Assembly (NCBI GenBank): GCA_029891385.1
Contig: JAIWQS010000161.1
Span: forward strand, 186,001 to 250,000
Length of the DNA stretch: 64,000 nt
DNA from: Erythroxylum novogranatense
Taxonomy: Eukaryota; Streptophyta; Magnoliopsida; Malpighiales; Erythroxylaceae
Direction of reading: 5' to 3'
Within the stretch, counting starts at the first letter, position 1. The number at the start of each line of letters is the position of its first letter. The notes beneath the pieces were generated by a model. The model saw only the letters and a list, made by a program, of their open reading frames with translations, was not told the origin of the DNA and searched no databases. This document shows positions 49,298-61,437 of this stretch, piece by piece. Position numbers and translations under genes: made by a program.

Positions 49298-49582
49298 GGA
49301 TCGCTAGAAGCGACGAAGGTCTAGCGATCCCAACATGATGAGTATCAGATCGCTAGAAGCGACACGCGTCGCCTAGTGAAAACATTATATCGGTTCAGAG
49401 GCTAGCTAGGCGACGAGCGTCATTCTAGCGATCCAAACTAAGACCGGCGTGGATCGCTATGGAGAGGCTCGGCGCCTAGCGACAACAACTAGAAGATGAA
49501 TACGGATCGATAGAGGCGACGAGCGTCGCCTAGCGATCACAACGTATCGATTAATGCGGATCGCTAATGTAGCGACAACACC
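49298..49582. repeat. GC-rich cluster of TAGCGATCC-type palindromes, left copy
   Basis: The half-sites GGATCGCTAG and CTAGCGATCC face each other around cores such as GGCGACGAGCGTCGCC, forming about five imperfect palindromes of 30-40 bp. Instances begin near 49298, 49351, 49452, 49503 and 49558. The GC content contrasts sharply with the surrounding (ATT)n DNA. Confidence 0.8.
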
Positions 49583-49750
49583 TTGTAGAATTACTAACAT
49601 TAATTTTAAATTATTATTAGTATTGTTATTTGTATTTATTAGCAATCAAAATATTAGTTGCTTTTTATTCAAATTGTTATTATTGTGTCTAAGTATTAGT
49701 AATATTATTATTATTGCTGTTATTTTATTATTATGTTTATTAGTATTCTA

Positions 49751-49800
<50 letters not shown>

Positions 49801-50036
49801 GTGTCGTTATGATAATTAATTTAAATCATTATATTAAGTTCTATTGTAATCGAAATGTTTTGATAATCATAAATATTATTATTATGTTATTTTATTATTG
49901 TTATCCTGTCTTGTTTTATTGTGTTTTTTATTGTTGTTAAGATTATTGTTATAATTATTATTATATTTATTATTGCAATTGTTATTATTGTTATGATTAT
50001 TGTTTTTATCTTTATTATATAATAATAATAATAATA

Positions 50037-50069
<33 letters not shown>

Positions 50070-51088
50070 TTATTTTATTTTTTATTATGACTATTATTAT
50101 TATTACTTATGATTAATAAATTTCGATATGAATTACAAATGTCAATTATTAGTCATAACATAATTGCAGAAACGAAATGAACTTAATTTTCATTACATTA
50201 TTTAAGCAAATAAAACGAATATGAAAAAACATATGCAATATGACAAAGTTTACGCATTAATTAACAATAATCATGACATGGGAAAGAGTTGTCATTTCCA
50301 AATAAATGCTCTCAAACAATTCCCGTTATTTAATTCCTTGGTAATATTAGGAAGTTGTTTACTCTTTAACAAAAAACACAGAGCTTCTTCTCCAAAAACC
50401 TGCATTATTACAGACACCGAGTTTAATTTTGGTCTCCTTCTCAGGCGAAAACATTTAAAACCATTAGTTAATGTTGTGCAGATACTAGGAAAATGGCTGT
50501 GTTTTTATATTGTTTTTTTACAAGTTGGTTGTTAAAGGAATGTATAGTCATTTATGTCTATTTAACGTTTTGTTATTCATTGTCATGTATCTGGAATGTT
50601 GCGGTTAATTAATGGTTGTTGACATAATGTTAGTGGTAATTAATATGGGATAGTTGAGTGGGTTGTGTTGTATGGATAATGGCGATTACTATGTGTTGGT
50701 GAATAATAATGGCTTCCAACGTTGTTTCTTGTGTTAAGGCAACTATGTGGTATGGTTGGCAATGGTAATAACCGTAAACACTCGCTAACTTGTTTTCTGT
50801 GTTAACATAACTTGCTACTAATGACAATAAATGTTTTACAGTTTATTTGGTAAACATTAAGGTATAGTTCATCTTAAAGTAAACCTATTGGTTGTTAACA
50901 GGAAACAACTTACCATCAATACACATAAGTTTTGCTGAAACATTAATGACATAACACATGGAATGGTTAAAGGCATGGATGGGAACAAGAAAAGTCATGA
51001 ACTCGTGGGAATTGTAGTCGTTATTGCTTGTGTTATAAATCATATGTGAAATTTATTGTCCTCGTGTGTTAATTTAACAGGTCTGAAA

Positions 51089-52546
51089 ATGGAAGGTACA
51101 TCGAGACCATGCCGTCGTTTAAATTATGGATGTGATGATGAGCAAGGTGAGAATGATATTGGCATTGGGATTGGGTTTGGTAATATGAACGCAAGGGTGA
51201 ATTGTGGAAGCGAGTTAGTACCAAAAATTGGCATGAAGTTTGCGACAGAAGAAGAAGCTTACCAATTTTATTTAACTTATGGGAAGCATATGGGATTTGG
51301 CATTAGACGAAGCAAAAGTCACAAAGATAAAAGGGGTAACTTAATTTGTCGGCTACTTTGTTGTAGTGCGCAGGGTCAGCGGATGCTTGATAAAAGAGAT
51401 CTGTGTGTAAGAGCTCCACGACCAGCAACAAGATTTGGGTGTGAGGCAAGGATGAAAGTTCATAGTTTGCAAAGTGGAACATTTGAAGTCATTGAATTTG
51501 TGGTGGAGCACAATCACCACCTCTCATCGCCGAACAAGGTACATTTGCATAGAAGTCATAGGAAGATATCTTCAGCTGCGGCTATGCAAATTGAAATGGC
51601 AAATGCTGTGGGAATTCTACCGAAAGTATCCCATGATCTTATGGTGAGGGAAGCAGGTGGAAGAGATAATGTTGGATTCATTCGGGATGATTACAAGAAT
51701 TATTTGAGGTCTAAACGGACTAGAGAGATGCCAAAGGGAGATACACACGAGGTGTTACAATATCTATATAAGATGCAGGTGGAAGAGCCCAATTTTTTCT
51801 ATGTCATTCAAGTCGACGAAGATGATATGATAACGAACATATTTTGGTCTGACGCTCAAATGAGGAACGACTACGTAGACTTTGGTGATGTCGTCTGCTT
51901 CGATACTACTTACAAGAAGAACGGTCAGGGTCGTCCACTCGCGTTGTTTGTCGGTGTCAATCATCACAAGCAAACAACAGTTTTTGGCGTTGCACTCCTC
52001 TATGATGAAACTGCTCTAACATTTGTGTGGTTGTTCAAGACATTTGAGGCGGCGATGCACAACAAACAACCTACAACTGTTCTCACTGATCAAGATGCGA
52101 CAATCGCAAAGGGATTAGCGTCAACATGGCTAAACACTGCTCATCGGCTATGTATTTGGCACATTTACCAAAATGCAGCCATCCATTTGAGTAGTGTTTT
52201 CAGCAAGTATAAAGAGTTTTCACGGGACTTGAGCGCATGCATATATGAGTGTGAAGAAGAAGAACAATTTGTCAGTGCATGGAATCAGATGCTCGGAAAA
52301 TATGAACTTGAAGACAATGAATGGTTGCAACGTTTGTATCATATTAAGAAAAAGTGGGCGTTGGCTTATGGCCGCAAAATATTATGTGCTGACATGATGA
52401 TGACACAACGCAGTGAAAGCATGAACAGTTTGCTGAAAAGGTATGTAAGTTATCAACACAACTTACTACAATTCTTTAATCACTTCCACAGGCTTTTGGA
52501 TGATCGGCGTTATGAGGAGTTAAAAGTGAATTTAGGAGCAATGTGA
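51089..52546 (+). pseudogene. FAR1/FHY3-type Mutator transposase, N-terminal two-thirds open
   Basis: A 485-codon open frame starts at the ATG at 51089, just after a TTTAACAG acceptor-like site. Domains in order: FAR1 DNA-binding zinc module (EEAYQFYLTYGKHMGFGIRR, then FGCEARMKV and VVEHNHHL), then the MULE transposase core with DVVCFDTTYKKN (first Asp), VLTDQDATI (second Asp), RLCIWHIYQN and RSESMNSLLK (probable Glu). An in-frame TGA stops it at 52544. Family proteins continue with a SWIM finger; here that part survives only as broken-frame remnants downstream. The domesticated FAR1/FHY3 light-signalling factors derive from this family, but the location inside a MULE identifies this one as a transposase. 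It is presumably non-functional. Confidence 0.85.
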
Positions 52547-53320
52547 GCGGACCAACATTGTCGACCAAAGAAAATTTTTAAAGCACGCCGCAACTATATA
52601 CACGCCGAAGTTTTAAATGGTTCCAAGATCAATGGAATATGTGTCATGATTACGTTGTAATCTTTGCATCGAGATGGTTCGGTTGAGAAGTACATGGTAA
52701 CTGTTGATGGGCAGAGGTACTCTCATTCCATCAGTTACGATTCTTCAAATGAGGAAGTTCATTGCAGTTGTGGGAAGTTTGAGTTTCTTTGGGTCTTATG
52801 CGCCATGTCTTGAAGATGTATAACATAAAAATATTAGCACAATTCATAGCAAATACATAGTAAAACGATGGACAAGGAAAGCGAAATGTTGGAGGAATGG
52901 TAGTCAGCAGTCACCTACCATTGAAACTGATATTAACCCTAAGTTGCTGTCAGGTAAAAGGTATAAAGCATTGTGTACCTTAAGCTCGCGGTTGGTTACA
53001 AGAGCGCAAAGGAGATGATACCTATGAACATGTTAAACAACATCTTCTTAACATGTTGAACACGGTTGATGAGACATTGGAACGTGAAGAAATAGTGGAT
53101 GCCGAGAACCTAAGAGGACAACATGGTGAGTTAAGCCCACGCTCACGGTCAGTAATGATGTGAATGTCTTTGAATGAGGCTAACGTCGGTTTGGCCACAT
53201 GAAGCACATACGAGGTGTGAAGTTGAAGAACAAGCCTACATCTAGTAAGAGAATGAGGGGTGGATTAGAGAAAAGTCGAAAGAAGAGGACGACTGCGAAG
53301 AAATGTAGCGATTAAGCGGT
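52547..53320 (+). pseudogene. Frameshifted C-terminal remnant of the FAR1-type transposase (SWIM finger and basic tail)
   Basis: In shifting frames the sequence gives VEKYMVTVDGQRYSHSISYD, the SWIM part HCSCGKFEF, then in another frame MRHVLKMYNIKILAQF, and further on YEHVKQHLLNMLNTVDETLE and a basic ending KSRKKRTTAKK. At least three frame changes and one stop separate these pieces from the open part upstream. Confidence 0.75.
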
Positions 53321-56320
53321 AACCCCTTTCAATACGCAGTAAAACTTCTGCATATTGCGTGAACGGATGTTTTGTTTTATTGGTCATATTTGAATTTCAT
53401 GTAATATGGTCATTCCTACTTGATGCAGGAATCTGAAGAGAATTCCTGGCAATATGGATTAATGTCTACCAGCCAACCGCCCATACTATATCAACAGCAG
53501 GTTGGTATACGGTCATTACCAATGTGTACAACTGTTATGCAATTTGCTTTGCGAATCTCATGTGCTGAATGGCTGTCACATTGATGAAATGCAGGTGCAA
53601 GTTCCACTTCCTAGCGAATGGACAAGTATGGGGTCCAATCATGAAGACCACATAGAACAATCTGAGGTTATTTTTCTTAAGTTGTCTTTGGGCAACTCTA
53701 AATTCAGAGGCATGAAAAGTTAATGATTAATCTTCCATGTCTTCCAAATTGCAGGCATTACGTGTTCAATTCGATAAGTCAACAATGGCATACACGCATC
53801 ATCAAACTGCAACATTATCGCAGGTATGCTTTCTAAAACATAGGAGTATTTCTAACAAAACCATTTTTCCATGTAATGTGTTATGAAATTGTGAGTCATC
53901 TATCATGTTAGGTGCATGCTGTTGGACCAAGTCAGCATAATATACATAACATTATCCCACCGGCAATGCGGATGATTGATTTACTTAGGGTAAATAAGCC
54001 ACAGTTTGTCTCCCAAATCCAATACTGTTCCATAATTGAATTTTCCTGTTGTGTTTTGTTTGAATGAGTTCACATGCATTTTGATTTCCAGGCACAACAA
54101 ACATTTGGTTGTGGAAATATGGAAGACATTAACAATTTAACACTTGGTATTTGGCAAATGTGGGGTATGCCTTTGCGAGGAAAACTTATGTACTTGTAGA
54201 CAATGATTATGATAATGATGTAAGTACGAAGGACCTTTGTAGAATTTAAGTTGTGCGGTTGGAGAGGAAGTCTGGTTGTATATGTCCCACGAAAAGAGTA
54301 GTGTGGTTGGAATGTGGCGATTTGGATGTCGGATGCGATATATTGAGCACGCGTTTCTATACTTCAAACCGTTAGTCCTTCAACAATAGATTTATTCTCG
54401 ATAGTGACTTATGAAACCTTTCAATTTTGAGCTCCTACAAACAAAAGTGGTACACATATCGTTGATTGCATCTGCCAGTAATGGGCGTAAGGTGGAACAA
54501 CGGACCGTTATAAGCAAAGAAGTAATTGTCCCACACGCATGACATGAAGTGGGTTTCTTATATTCAATCGGCTTTTGTAATGCCTTTTACATTACTTACC
54601 GTGTTCCCACTTTGAAGATACAAGATGCAAAGAAGGTCAACCATTCATCGTGTATCCTTCACATTCTAAGGTCTTACATCCTTTGTTATCATTCTATAGA
54701 GGAAAACATATGGAATTTATATAAGATTGTAGTTTAACGTATAATATGTGTTCATCCATGATAGGGCTTATTCTTTATCTCTTTCTTAGCAATTTATAAC
54801 CGTAATGTTTTTGCTAGAAGGTCAATGGATAAAATAATCGTCACTTTCAGTGTCTTTCTTGATTTTTCATTTCGTGCGGTAATGCAATGATTGAATGTTT
54901 TCTTGCGGAAGATGTTGATCTTTGGAAGAAGCTCTAAATGATGTAAGTTTATCGTGAATGCTTCACCAAGTTTTGTTTACGAGCAGCATAATTTTGTTGT
55001 TGTTTAGTAGGATATGCTTTCCCTAATTGAAATTCTTTATTTCCCTACTTCATCTGTTAGAATATACATGTCTATCTGAGTTCATGATAAAATATTTGTT
55101 TCTTTAAGTTAAGGAAAACATATGATTGTTTTAGTTTTCTAATAACTAATTGAATGTAATTTGTAGTTGCAAGGCAAACAACAATTCCCGCCAAAGAAAG
55201 GACCACTATTCGATGGGGTGGGAAAAGGACCACTATTACAATCTTGATAAATATGATTTTGAAGTAAGGACTTTATATTTATTTTATGTTAGGCCTCGTG
55301 GAATGCAAAAATCATGTAATTTCTTTGAATTGTGAGTCATTGGCTTCTCCTTTGGTAGCTGTTTGTGTTTTCTCATTACAGAGCAATAAAGCATCTATTT
55401 TTAACAAAATGCAAAATTGGAAATTGAAGGTCGATTTACTTAATTGATGAGTAAAGATTATGTTAGAAATAGGATGCATTTATAGCATTGTATGGATAGA
55501 TTACCACTATTTGAAACATATGGTCAAAATAATAATGTGATAGTTCTTTGCTACCTTCTAAGATGAAACTACCAAGGTTTGTTATTGTAATTAGCAAATT
55601 AATTATATATCAATTAAATTTAATTACAAATTGACAAAATATATGACCTATTTAGTTAATAATACGAAATATTCACTAATCTATTAATTATATTAAGTTG
55701 AAAATATTGTTGTTATAATTGAACTAATTAATTACTTACATTATATTATAAGTATCAACAGTTAACTCAAAATTAGTTAATTAGTTAATTATTTATATTA
55801 TAACAATTAAAACAAATTTGATTGGATTCACATAAAGCCAATTGTCTCCCAAAAATACCAGTAAAGTCTATGTTCTTGTCTACAAGGAAACAACCAAGAA
55901 TTGAATATAGAACTCGGTTCATATGATTGATGAAAATTTAAGTCCACGATTATAAGAAATGCATTATGTTTTACATGGTTAGCAACGGTCAGTGTCGTAG
56001 TATGTTCCTCTTCTTCACAGCAGATTTGGCGACGTTTAGGCTCCTTTAAAAAACAGTTAATCCTGCAACAATAGAGCGCAATAAAGGAGCATGTTATAAG
56101 TGCTTAAGAATGAGCAAACGTATACCTTTATTGCTACATTTTGAACATGTATTGCTACTGAATGCAACAAATTCAAATAAGGTGAAGAAGATAAAAAGGA
56201 ACAAGTGTACAAGGCAAGCATACAAGCAGAGAGTGTTAAGAATCCACAGTATGAAGCTGAAAAACTGTCATACCTCCATATTTCGCGAACCGGAGCCGGA
56301 TGCAGCGTCTGCGCCATCCA
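53321..56320. other. MULE interior between its two genes
   Basis: About 3 kb with no convincing coding sequence. Some short stretches with GT/AG-like borders near 53430-54150 may be decayed 3' exons of the transposase gene. The rest is AT-rich. Confidence 0.35.
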
Positions 56321-56324
56321 TTTG

Positions 56325-57584
56325 CTATTCATCTCCATCTGATGGGGTTGGAGATGGCACATCCAGTCCTTGGACCTCCCAAGCCTTTCTCCATTTGTTG
56401 TCCAAGTATTCCAGCTCGTCATCAATAGCCACCACTCGCGCATTTAGATTTACTAATTGATGGTTCATTCTTACCATCTGTTTCGTAATCAACCGAAATT
56501 GGTCCTGTGTTCTGCGCGCGTATACATGCATGAGGCTTTGGTTATGTAGAATCTGTTGGTGCATCGTGGTCAGATTAGGTTCTGACTGATGTCGTGGTTG
56601 CGGTTGTTGCCCCTCAGTCTCCGAACCATAGTCTACACCGTGAACATTAGACCAATAATCAACTCCCTGACCTCTAGAACTTGATTCTCCCGCTGCCAAC
56701 CTACGCCTCATTGCTGTACGGGTTGCTGGCTCTCGTAGCTGCAAGGTTGTCCCGTCTATAATCTCGCACCGTGTCAGGTATGCTACATCGAAATAGTGAT
56801 GTTGCAGCTTCTCAAGGTCACTCACATCAATCCTATATACCTGAGCAAATCCAGTTAGTAAATAACCCATACCTAGGGTGCTCCCCCGTCTCCCCACTAA
56901 TTCCATCAAAGTTTTAGATACATATGTGAACATGTTCGGCTTATGTCCATGCTCGATGCACCATAACAAGAAAAGCTCATTCGTCGAGCACTTTATACTT
57001 TGTTGTTTGCCAAACACAGATCCACACATGAATTTATGCAGCAGCTTGAATTCCGCTTCCACAATATGTGCATTGGATGCAAGGTGTGGATCATACGCAT
57101 CCAAGTTTGTTAAATGTTTCCAGTACGCATTTACATTGAAACTCGGATGCCCATCTTCAATATCGTGCTCCGCAAACTCACAAACGGTCCGTAACACCAT
57201 CTGATCCATAAAATACACTCGCCCGCGTAACCTAAATCATAATTTCTGCGGTCGCCGTGACACCCACCTCAAAGATGTGAAAAACTCTAGTGTCAAGTCA
57301 CGGGACACGGGCCAAGATTTTTGCACAAAATCTTGCCAGCCACCTCTCCGACATAATGTCATCAAATTGTCTCTCAACCCTATGTCATGAAGCAGCTCAA
57401 AATTAAAATACGTAAGAACCTCAACGCTCTTACTTTGAAGTTCCCTGTACCTCTCTCCTTCTGCTTGGGAATAAATTGGAAACGGGGCATCATAATAATT
57501 AGCAACGTTTGCAGCATTGTCCCCTCTCACCTCAGAACAGATGCTTTCCTCAGACTGTCTAGCTCTTCGAGGGGGCATTGTCAC
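56325..57584 (-). pseudogene. Second MULE gene, ATHILA ORF1-like 'plant transposon protein', one in-frame stop
   Basis: A single frame of 420 codons runs from 57584 (a better start may be MPPRR at 57578) to the stop at 56325, broken only by a TGA at 57239-57237 in the context RRPQKL-stop-FRLRGRVYFM, where a Trp codon would fit. The N-terminal half (for example WQDFVQKSWPVSRDLTLEFF; FKLLHKFMCGSVFGKQQSIK; NELFLLWCIEHGHKPNMFTY) resembles the family annotated as ATHILA ORF1 or putative plant transposon protein. A Gln/Ser-rich linker and a likely coiled coil (about residues 340-395, from MHQQILHN to DDELEYL) follow. No catalytic motif is visible. The gene converges on the transposase from the opposite inverted repeat. 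Confidence 0.65.
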
Positions 57585-59074
57585 GGTAGAAGCTGCATAT
57601 GTCAGAAATTAAGCACACAAATTAAGAACAATAAGATCACAACCATCATTTGGGCTTCTTCATGTTTCTATAAACAATGCAATGTTTTTGTTTGTTGTTG
57701 GTTGTGATTTAGATACTCTGTCTAATTATATATAAAGTCAATTACATGTAACAAAACTAAGCTCTCATCACAAAGATGCATAGGAAGTGTAATATGTCTT
57801 TAAGTGGGTTAGTAGAGGATTTGAATTATGAGTTAAGTTTTGTCCAAGTTCTAAGCACGTAACAAGCAATTCCAAGTATCTTGAGTATGTTATAATTGAA
57901 TCAAAAATATTATGTACTACATAATGTAAGATCCAAAACCGATGATTATACAAGCGAGGGTGTTAAGTTGATAAGTATAGGTCTTGTAGAAGACCAAGAT
58001 GTATCGTTGTAATTGAGGAAAAGCAAACAACTTTTTGATATTTGGGAAGAGAACTTGTCTTAAAAGCAATCAACTTGTTGATTGCAATCATCGCATTACT
58101 TATACACTTTACTAATATCATTGTATCTGTTTGCAAATTGTCAACTCGTCTTTGCTACAATTCATAGTGCTCTTTGGAGTGCATTATTATTTGTAGCATA
58201 TACAACAACCTCTGATTAGTCCTAATGACCAATTACTACTCAATAACGCATACGAAGCCTAATGGGACAAAATATGACCGCAACAATGAAGAGGACAAAC
58301 AAATTTATTTGAGATAACATTCTTGGTTCAAATGTGTACATGCGGTCATATAATTCCCAATTTCAAGCAACCAAAATATATGCAAAACATCAATCGCAAC
58401 GACAAAGAGTCACAATTTGAAATTAAATAATCCTCATAGCAATCCATACCTAAAGAACGTAAAGATGAAACACCTACTAGGCTTCCATGAAGGAGTTACC
58501 GAATGTAATAGTCCAACGACCGCAATATCCATCTGAAATACCGGACAAAATTATCCACATGAAATACCCAATGGGAAAAAAATTCCGACGAGTTACCCAC
58601 ATGCAATTCAAGGGAGATACCCATTCGAAAACCAAAACCCAAACAAATTACCCAGATGCAATTCATCGGAAATACCCAGATCTGATACGTTGTGAACAAC
58701 ATATCCCTCACTCAATCCACACCCATAACCCAATCAAAACAATACAAACAACTTACCTACAATGTGCTGGTCGAATGCTGGAACGTCAAGCAGAGGAAGA
58801 AGTGTTCAGTCGGTATCGCACCCAGCGGAAGAACTTTGGTAGAGAAGAGGCTGAACTTTTCAGTGGGTATCGCAGTCAGTGTCGCATTAGGTTAAGTGCG
58901 ATACTGAATATACTTGTTTTTTATTTTTAATTTCAGATTTTCCGACTTTCATAAATTACACCACTTTTCTTATTTTGTTTGTCTTTCCTCCGTTTCCTTA
59001 TATTTATTTATATTAATAATATGTTATGAATAATAATTGAATTAGTACATTTATGATTGATAATAATAATAATA

Positions 59075-59105
<31 letters not shown>

Positions 59106-59460
59106 GAATAATAAGAAGAAGAAGAAATTTAGGTATAATAATAATAATAATAAATTTGAACAATACTCTCCAATAAATGTAATAATACTAATAATAATAC
59201 TAATACATATACCAAAAATATTTATGATATTATTAACAACCAATTTAATAATTTCTCTAATACATTTAATAATTACGGCATAATATATTAAATAATTTTC
59301 ATAATATATTAAACAATTTTCATAATAATAATAAAATGCCTATGGGAAAAATATTAACATAATAATAATAATAATAAACATCTAATATTAATAAGCAATT
59401 TCATAATAGTAATGATAAAAAATTTATACACTATGCATCAAATTTATTCAGAACTTTAAA
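57585..59460. other. Upstream region of the second MULE gene
   Basis: AT-rich DNA leading to the right inverted repeat, presumably holding that gene's leader and promoter. It includes the imperfect repeat at 58538-58685 and low-complexity (AAT)n pieces at 59060-59160. No further gene is seen. Confidence 0.4.
58538..58685. repeat. Imperfect short tandem repeats with AAATACCCA core
   Basis: GAAATACC, GAAATACCCA, GTTACCCACATGCAATTCA, GATACCCA, ATTACCCAGATGCAATTCAT and AAATACCCAGAT succeed one another at 25-35-bp intervals. Confidence 0.6.
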
Positions 59461-59667
59461 TAGTAATAATAATAATAATTATAATTATTATTATTATTAG
59501 AATACTAATAAACATAATAATAAAAATAACACAATAATAATAATATTACTAATACTTAGACACAATAATAACAATTTGAATAAAAGTAACTAATATTTTA
59601 TTGCTAATAAATACAAACAACAATACTAATAATAATTTAAAAATTAATGTTAGTGGTCTACAAGGGT

Positions 59668-59910
59668 GTTGTCGCTACAGTTAGCGATCCAGACACTGAT
59701 ACGTTGTGATCGCTAGGGCGACGCTCGTCGCCCTATCGATCCGCACAATCTGCTAAAATTTGTTGTCGCTAGAAGCCGAGCCTCGCCATAGCGATCCACG
59801 TCAGTCTTAGGTTGGATCGCTAGGCGCGCTCACTGGCCGATCGATGTTTTCGCTAGAGGATGACGCATGTTGCTCTAGCGATACAGATCTCATACACCGC
59901 CTAGCGATCC
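59668..59910. repeat. GC-rich cluster of TAGCGATCC-type palindromes, right copy
   Basis: Half-sites such as TTAGCGATCC, GTGATCGCTAGG, CCATAGCGATCC, TTGGATCGCTAGG and CCTAGCGATCC recur around GGGCGACGCTCGTCGCCC-like cores. It is the counterpart of 49298-49582, with more differences than the flanking AT-rich sequence appears to have. Confidence 0.8.
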
Positions 59911-60179
59911 AAACCTAAAAGGTTGTATGATGTAGGCTAATTATATACTATTTATTTTAATATATAGTAATAAGAATATAAACTAAAGCAAGAAAATTAA
60001 AAAATTAAAGAAATTATAAGAATGATTATATTAATAAGAAAACTAAATATAATCATAATCAAAACATAATTATTCATAATAAGCAATTATATAACATATA
60101 TATCAAATAAAGATATATGCATTTTATCATTATAAGGAATAGAAATTACAATAATTACTAAATTTTCTATTCATGCACA

Positions 60180-60236
60180 ATATGATAATAGTAATAATAA
60201 TAACAATAACAATAATCAGATAATACTAATAATAAC

Positions 60237-60270
<34 letters not shown>

Positions 60271-60348
60271 TGATGAAGAATAAGAAGAATAAGCATAGAA
60301 TAAGACTAATAAATAATAATAATGATAATAATAATAATAATAATCAAT

Positions 60349-60397
<49 letters not shown>

Positions 60398-60474
60398 AAT
60401 AATAATCAATATAATAATATTAATACTAATAATAATAATAACAAGAATAATAATAATAATATAAATAACAATAC

Positions 60475-60521
<47 letters not shown>

Positions 60522-60806
60522 TAATTGTAATTATAATAATAACAATATCAATAATAATAATGATAATAATAATAAGAACAAATTTAATAATAATAAGGAA
60601 TTTAATGATATTTTTAATATTATTAATTAACTAATAAGTTAATTTTAATAACAATAATAACTTACTATTATTATTATAAGTTCTACTTACTATTATTATT
60701 ATTTATTCTTATTATTATTTTTATGTTAATATTATTATCATAATCATTATTATGATTATTATTATAGGCATAGAATAAGAGTAGAATTATCATTATTAAT
60801 AATAAC

Positions 60807-60846
<40 letters not shown>

Positions 60847-61110
60847 TTCAATAATAATTATTATTATAGTAATAATAATAATAATAAATATTACAAAAAT
60901 TCATAAATAATAAAAATTAGAAGAATAAGAATAGAACAAAGAAATTTTTAATGAAATCTTATTATAATAATGGCACTAAAAAAGACAGGGATAATAATAA
61001 GAATAATTATAACAATAAGTACATGTTCAGATTAATATTTAATAGTTATTATAATAGTGGAAATAAATTTAAATAATTTTAATAATAATAAAAATAATAA
61101 TTATAATTAT
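60180..61110. repeat. (AAT)n-rich tract in the right inverted repeat
   Basis: Counterpart of 48120-49020 on the opposite strand; the apparent poly-Asn open frame near 60270 is an artefact. Confidence 0.9.
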
Positions 61111-61428
61111 AAGCTTATTAAAATAAATTTTAATAAGTATATAAAAAATATATACACTTCATAATAATAACAAATTTAATTAGAATTCCAATGTTGCAAA
61201 AGTCTAGAACAAAAAAACATTGCAGATATATCTACACATGCAACACACTTAATAAGTCTTCATTGGTGGTTGGTCAGAGATATGGTTGTAAAACGGCGCG
61301 CCTATGGGTAGGTCCCACAGGCGCCTGTCCATGCCACACGTAACTGTTCCAATTTTTGTATAAAATGGCGACATTTTTTTGGTTAGACAGAGTTAGACAG
61401 GGATATCTTAGACTAACGATCCGAACTC

Positions 61429-61437
61429 AGAATCATA
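61429..61437. repeat. Right target-site duplication of the MULE
   Basis: AGAATCATA, eight of nine bases identical to 47785-47793. Confidence 0.75.

Larger units (their letters stand above)
47794..49790 (+). repeat. Left terminal inverted repeat of the MULE
   Basis: It pairs with about 59470-61428 in reverse complement. The outer 330 bp are mixed sequence (for example ATTGGAACAGTTACGTGTGG), followed by about 900 bp of (ATT)n-dominated DNA, a unique AT-rich piece, a GC-rich palindrome cluster at 49298-49582, and a further (ATT)n piece. The inner boundary is blurred by the triplet repeats. Confidence 0.85.
47794..61428. mobile_element. Two-gene Mutator-like element (MULE), 13.6 kb, full length but decayed
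   Basis: Long inverted repeats bound the element: left start GATTCCGGATCG and right end, read inward, GAGTTCGGATCG, both followed by GTCTAAGATATCCCTG and then several hundred bases of close similarity. The 9-bp flanks match in eight positions. Inside are a FAR1-type transposase on plus (51089 on) and a second gene on minus (57584-56325), convergent and each close to its own inverted repeat, as in MuDR. Both genes carry stops or frameshifts, and the inverted repeats differ by scattered substitutions, so the insertion is old. Confidence 0.85.
59470..61428 (-). repeat. Right terminal inverted repeat of the MULE
   Basis: Reverse complement of the left repeat in the same order: an inner (AAT)n piece, the GC-rich palindrome cluster, a unique AT-rich piece, the long (AAT)n tract and about 330 bp of mixed outer sequence. 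It differs from the left repeat by scattered substitutions and small indels; for example GGCGCGCC near 61296 replaces a GGTGTC-type sequence. Confidence 0.85.

Noticed and set aside
50221..50535. 104-codon plus-strand open frame before the transposase
   Set aside because: AT-driven composition and no recognisable family; it lies in the likely leader region of the transposase gene.
58487..58930. 147-codon plus-strand open frame in the MULE
   Set aside because: It is largely a translation of the imperfect AAATACCCA-type repeats and runs opposite to the adjacent gene.
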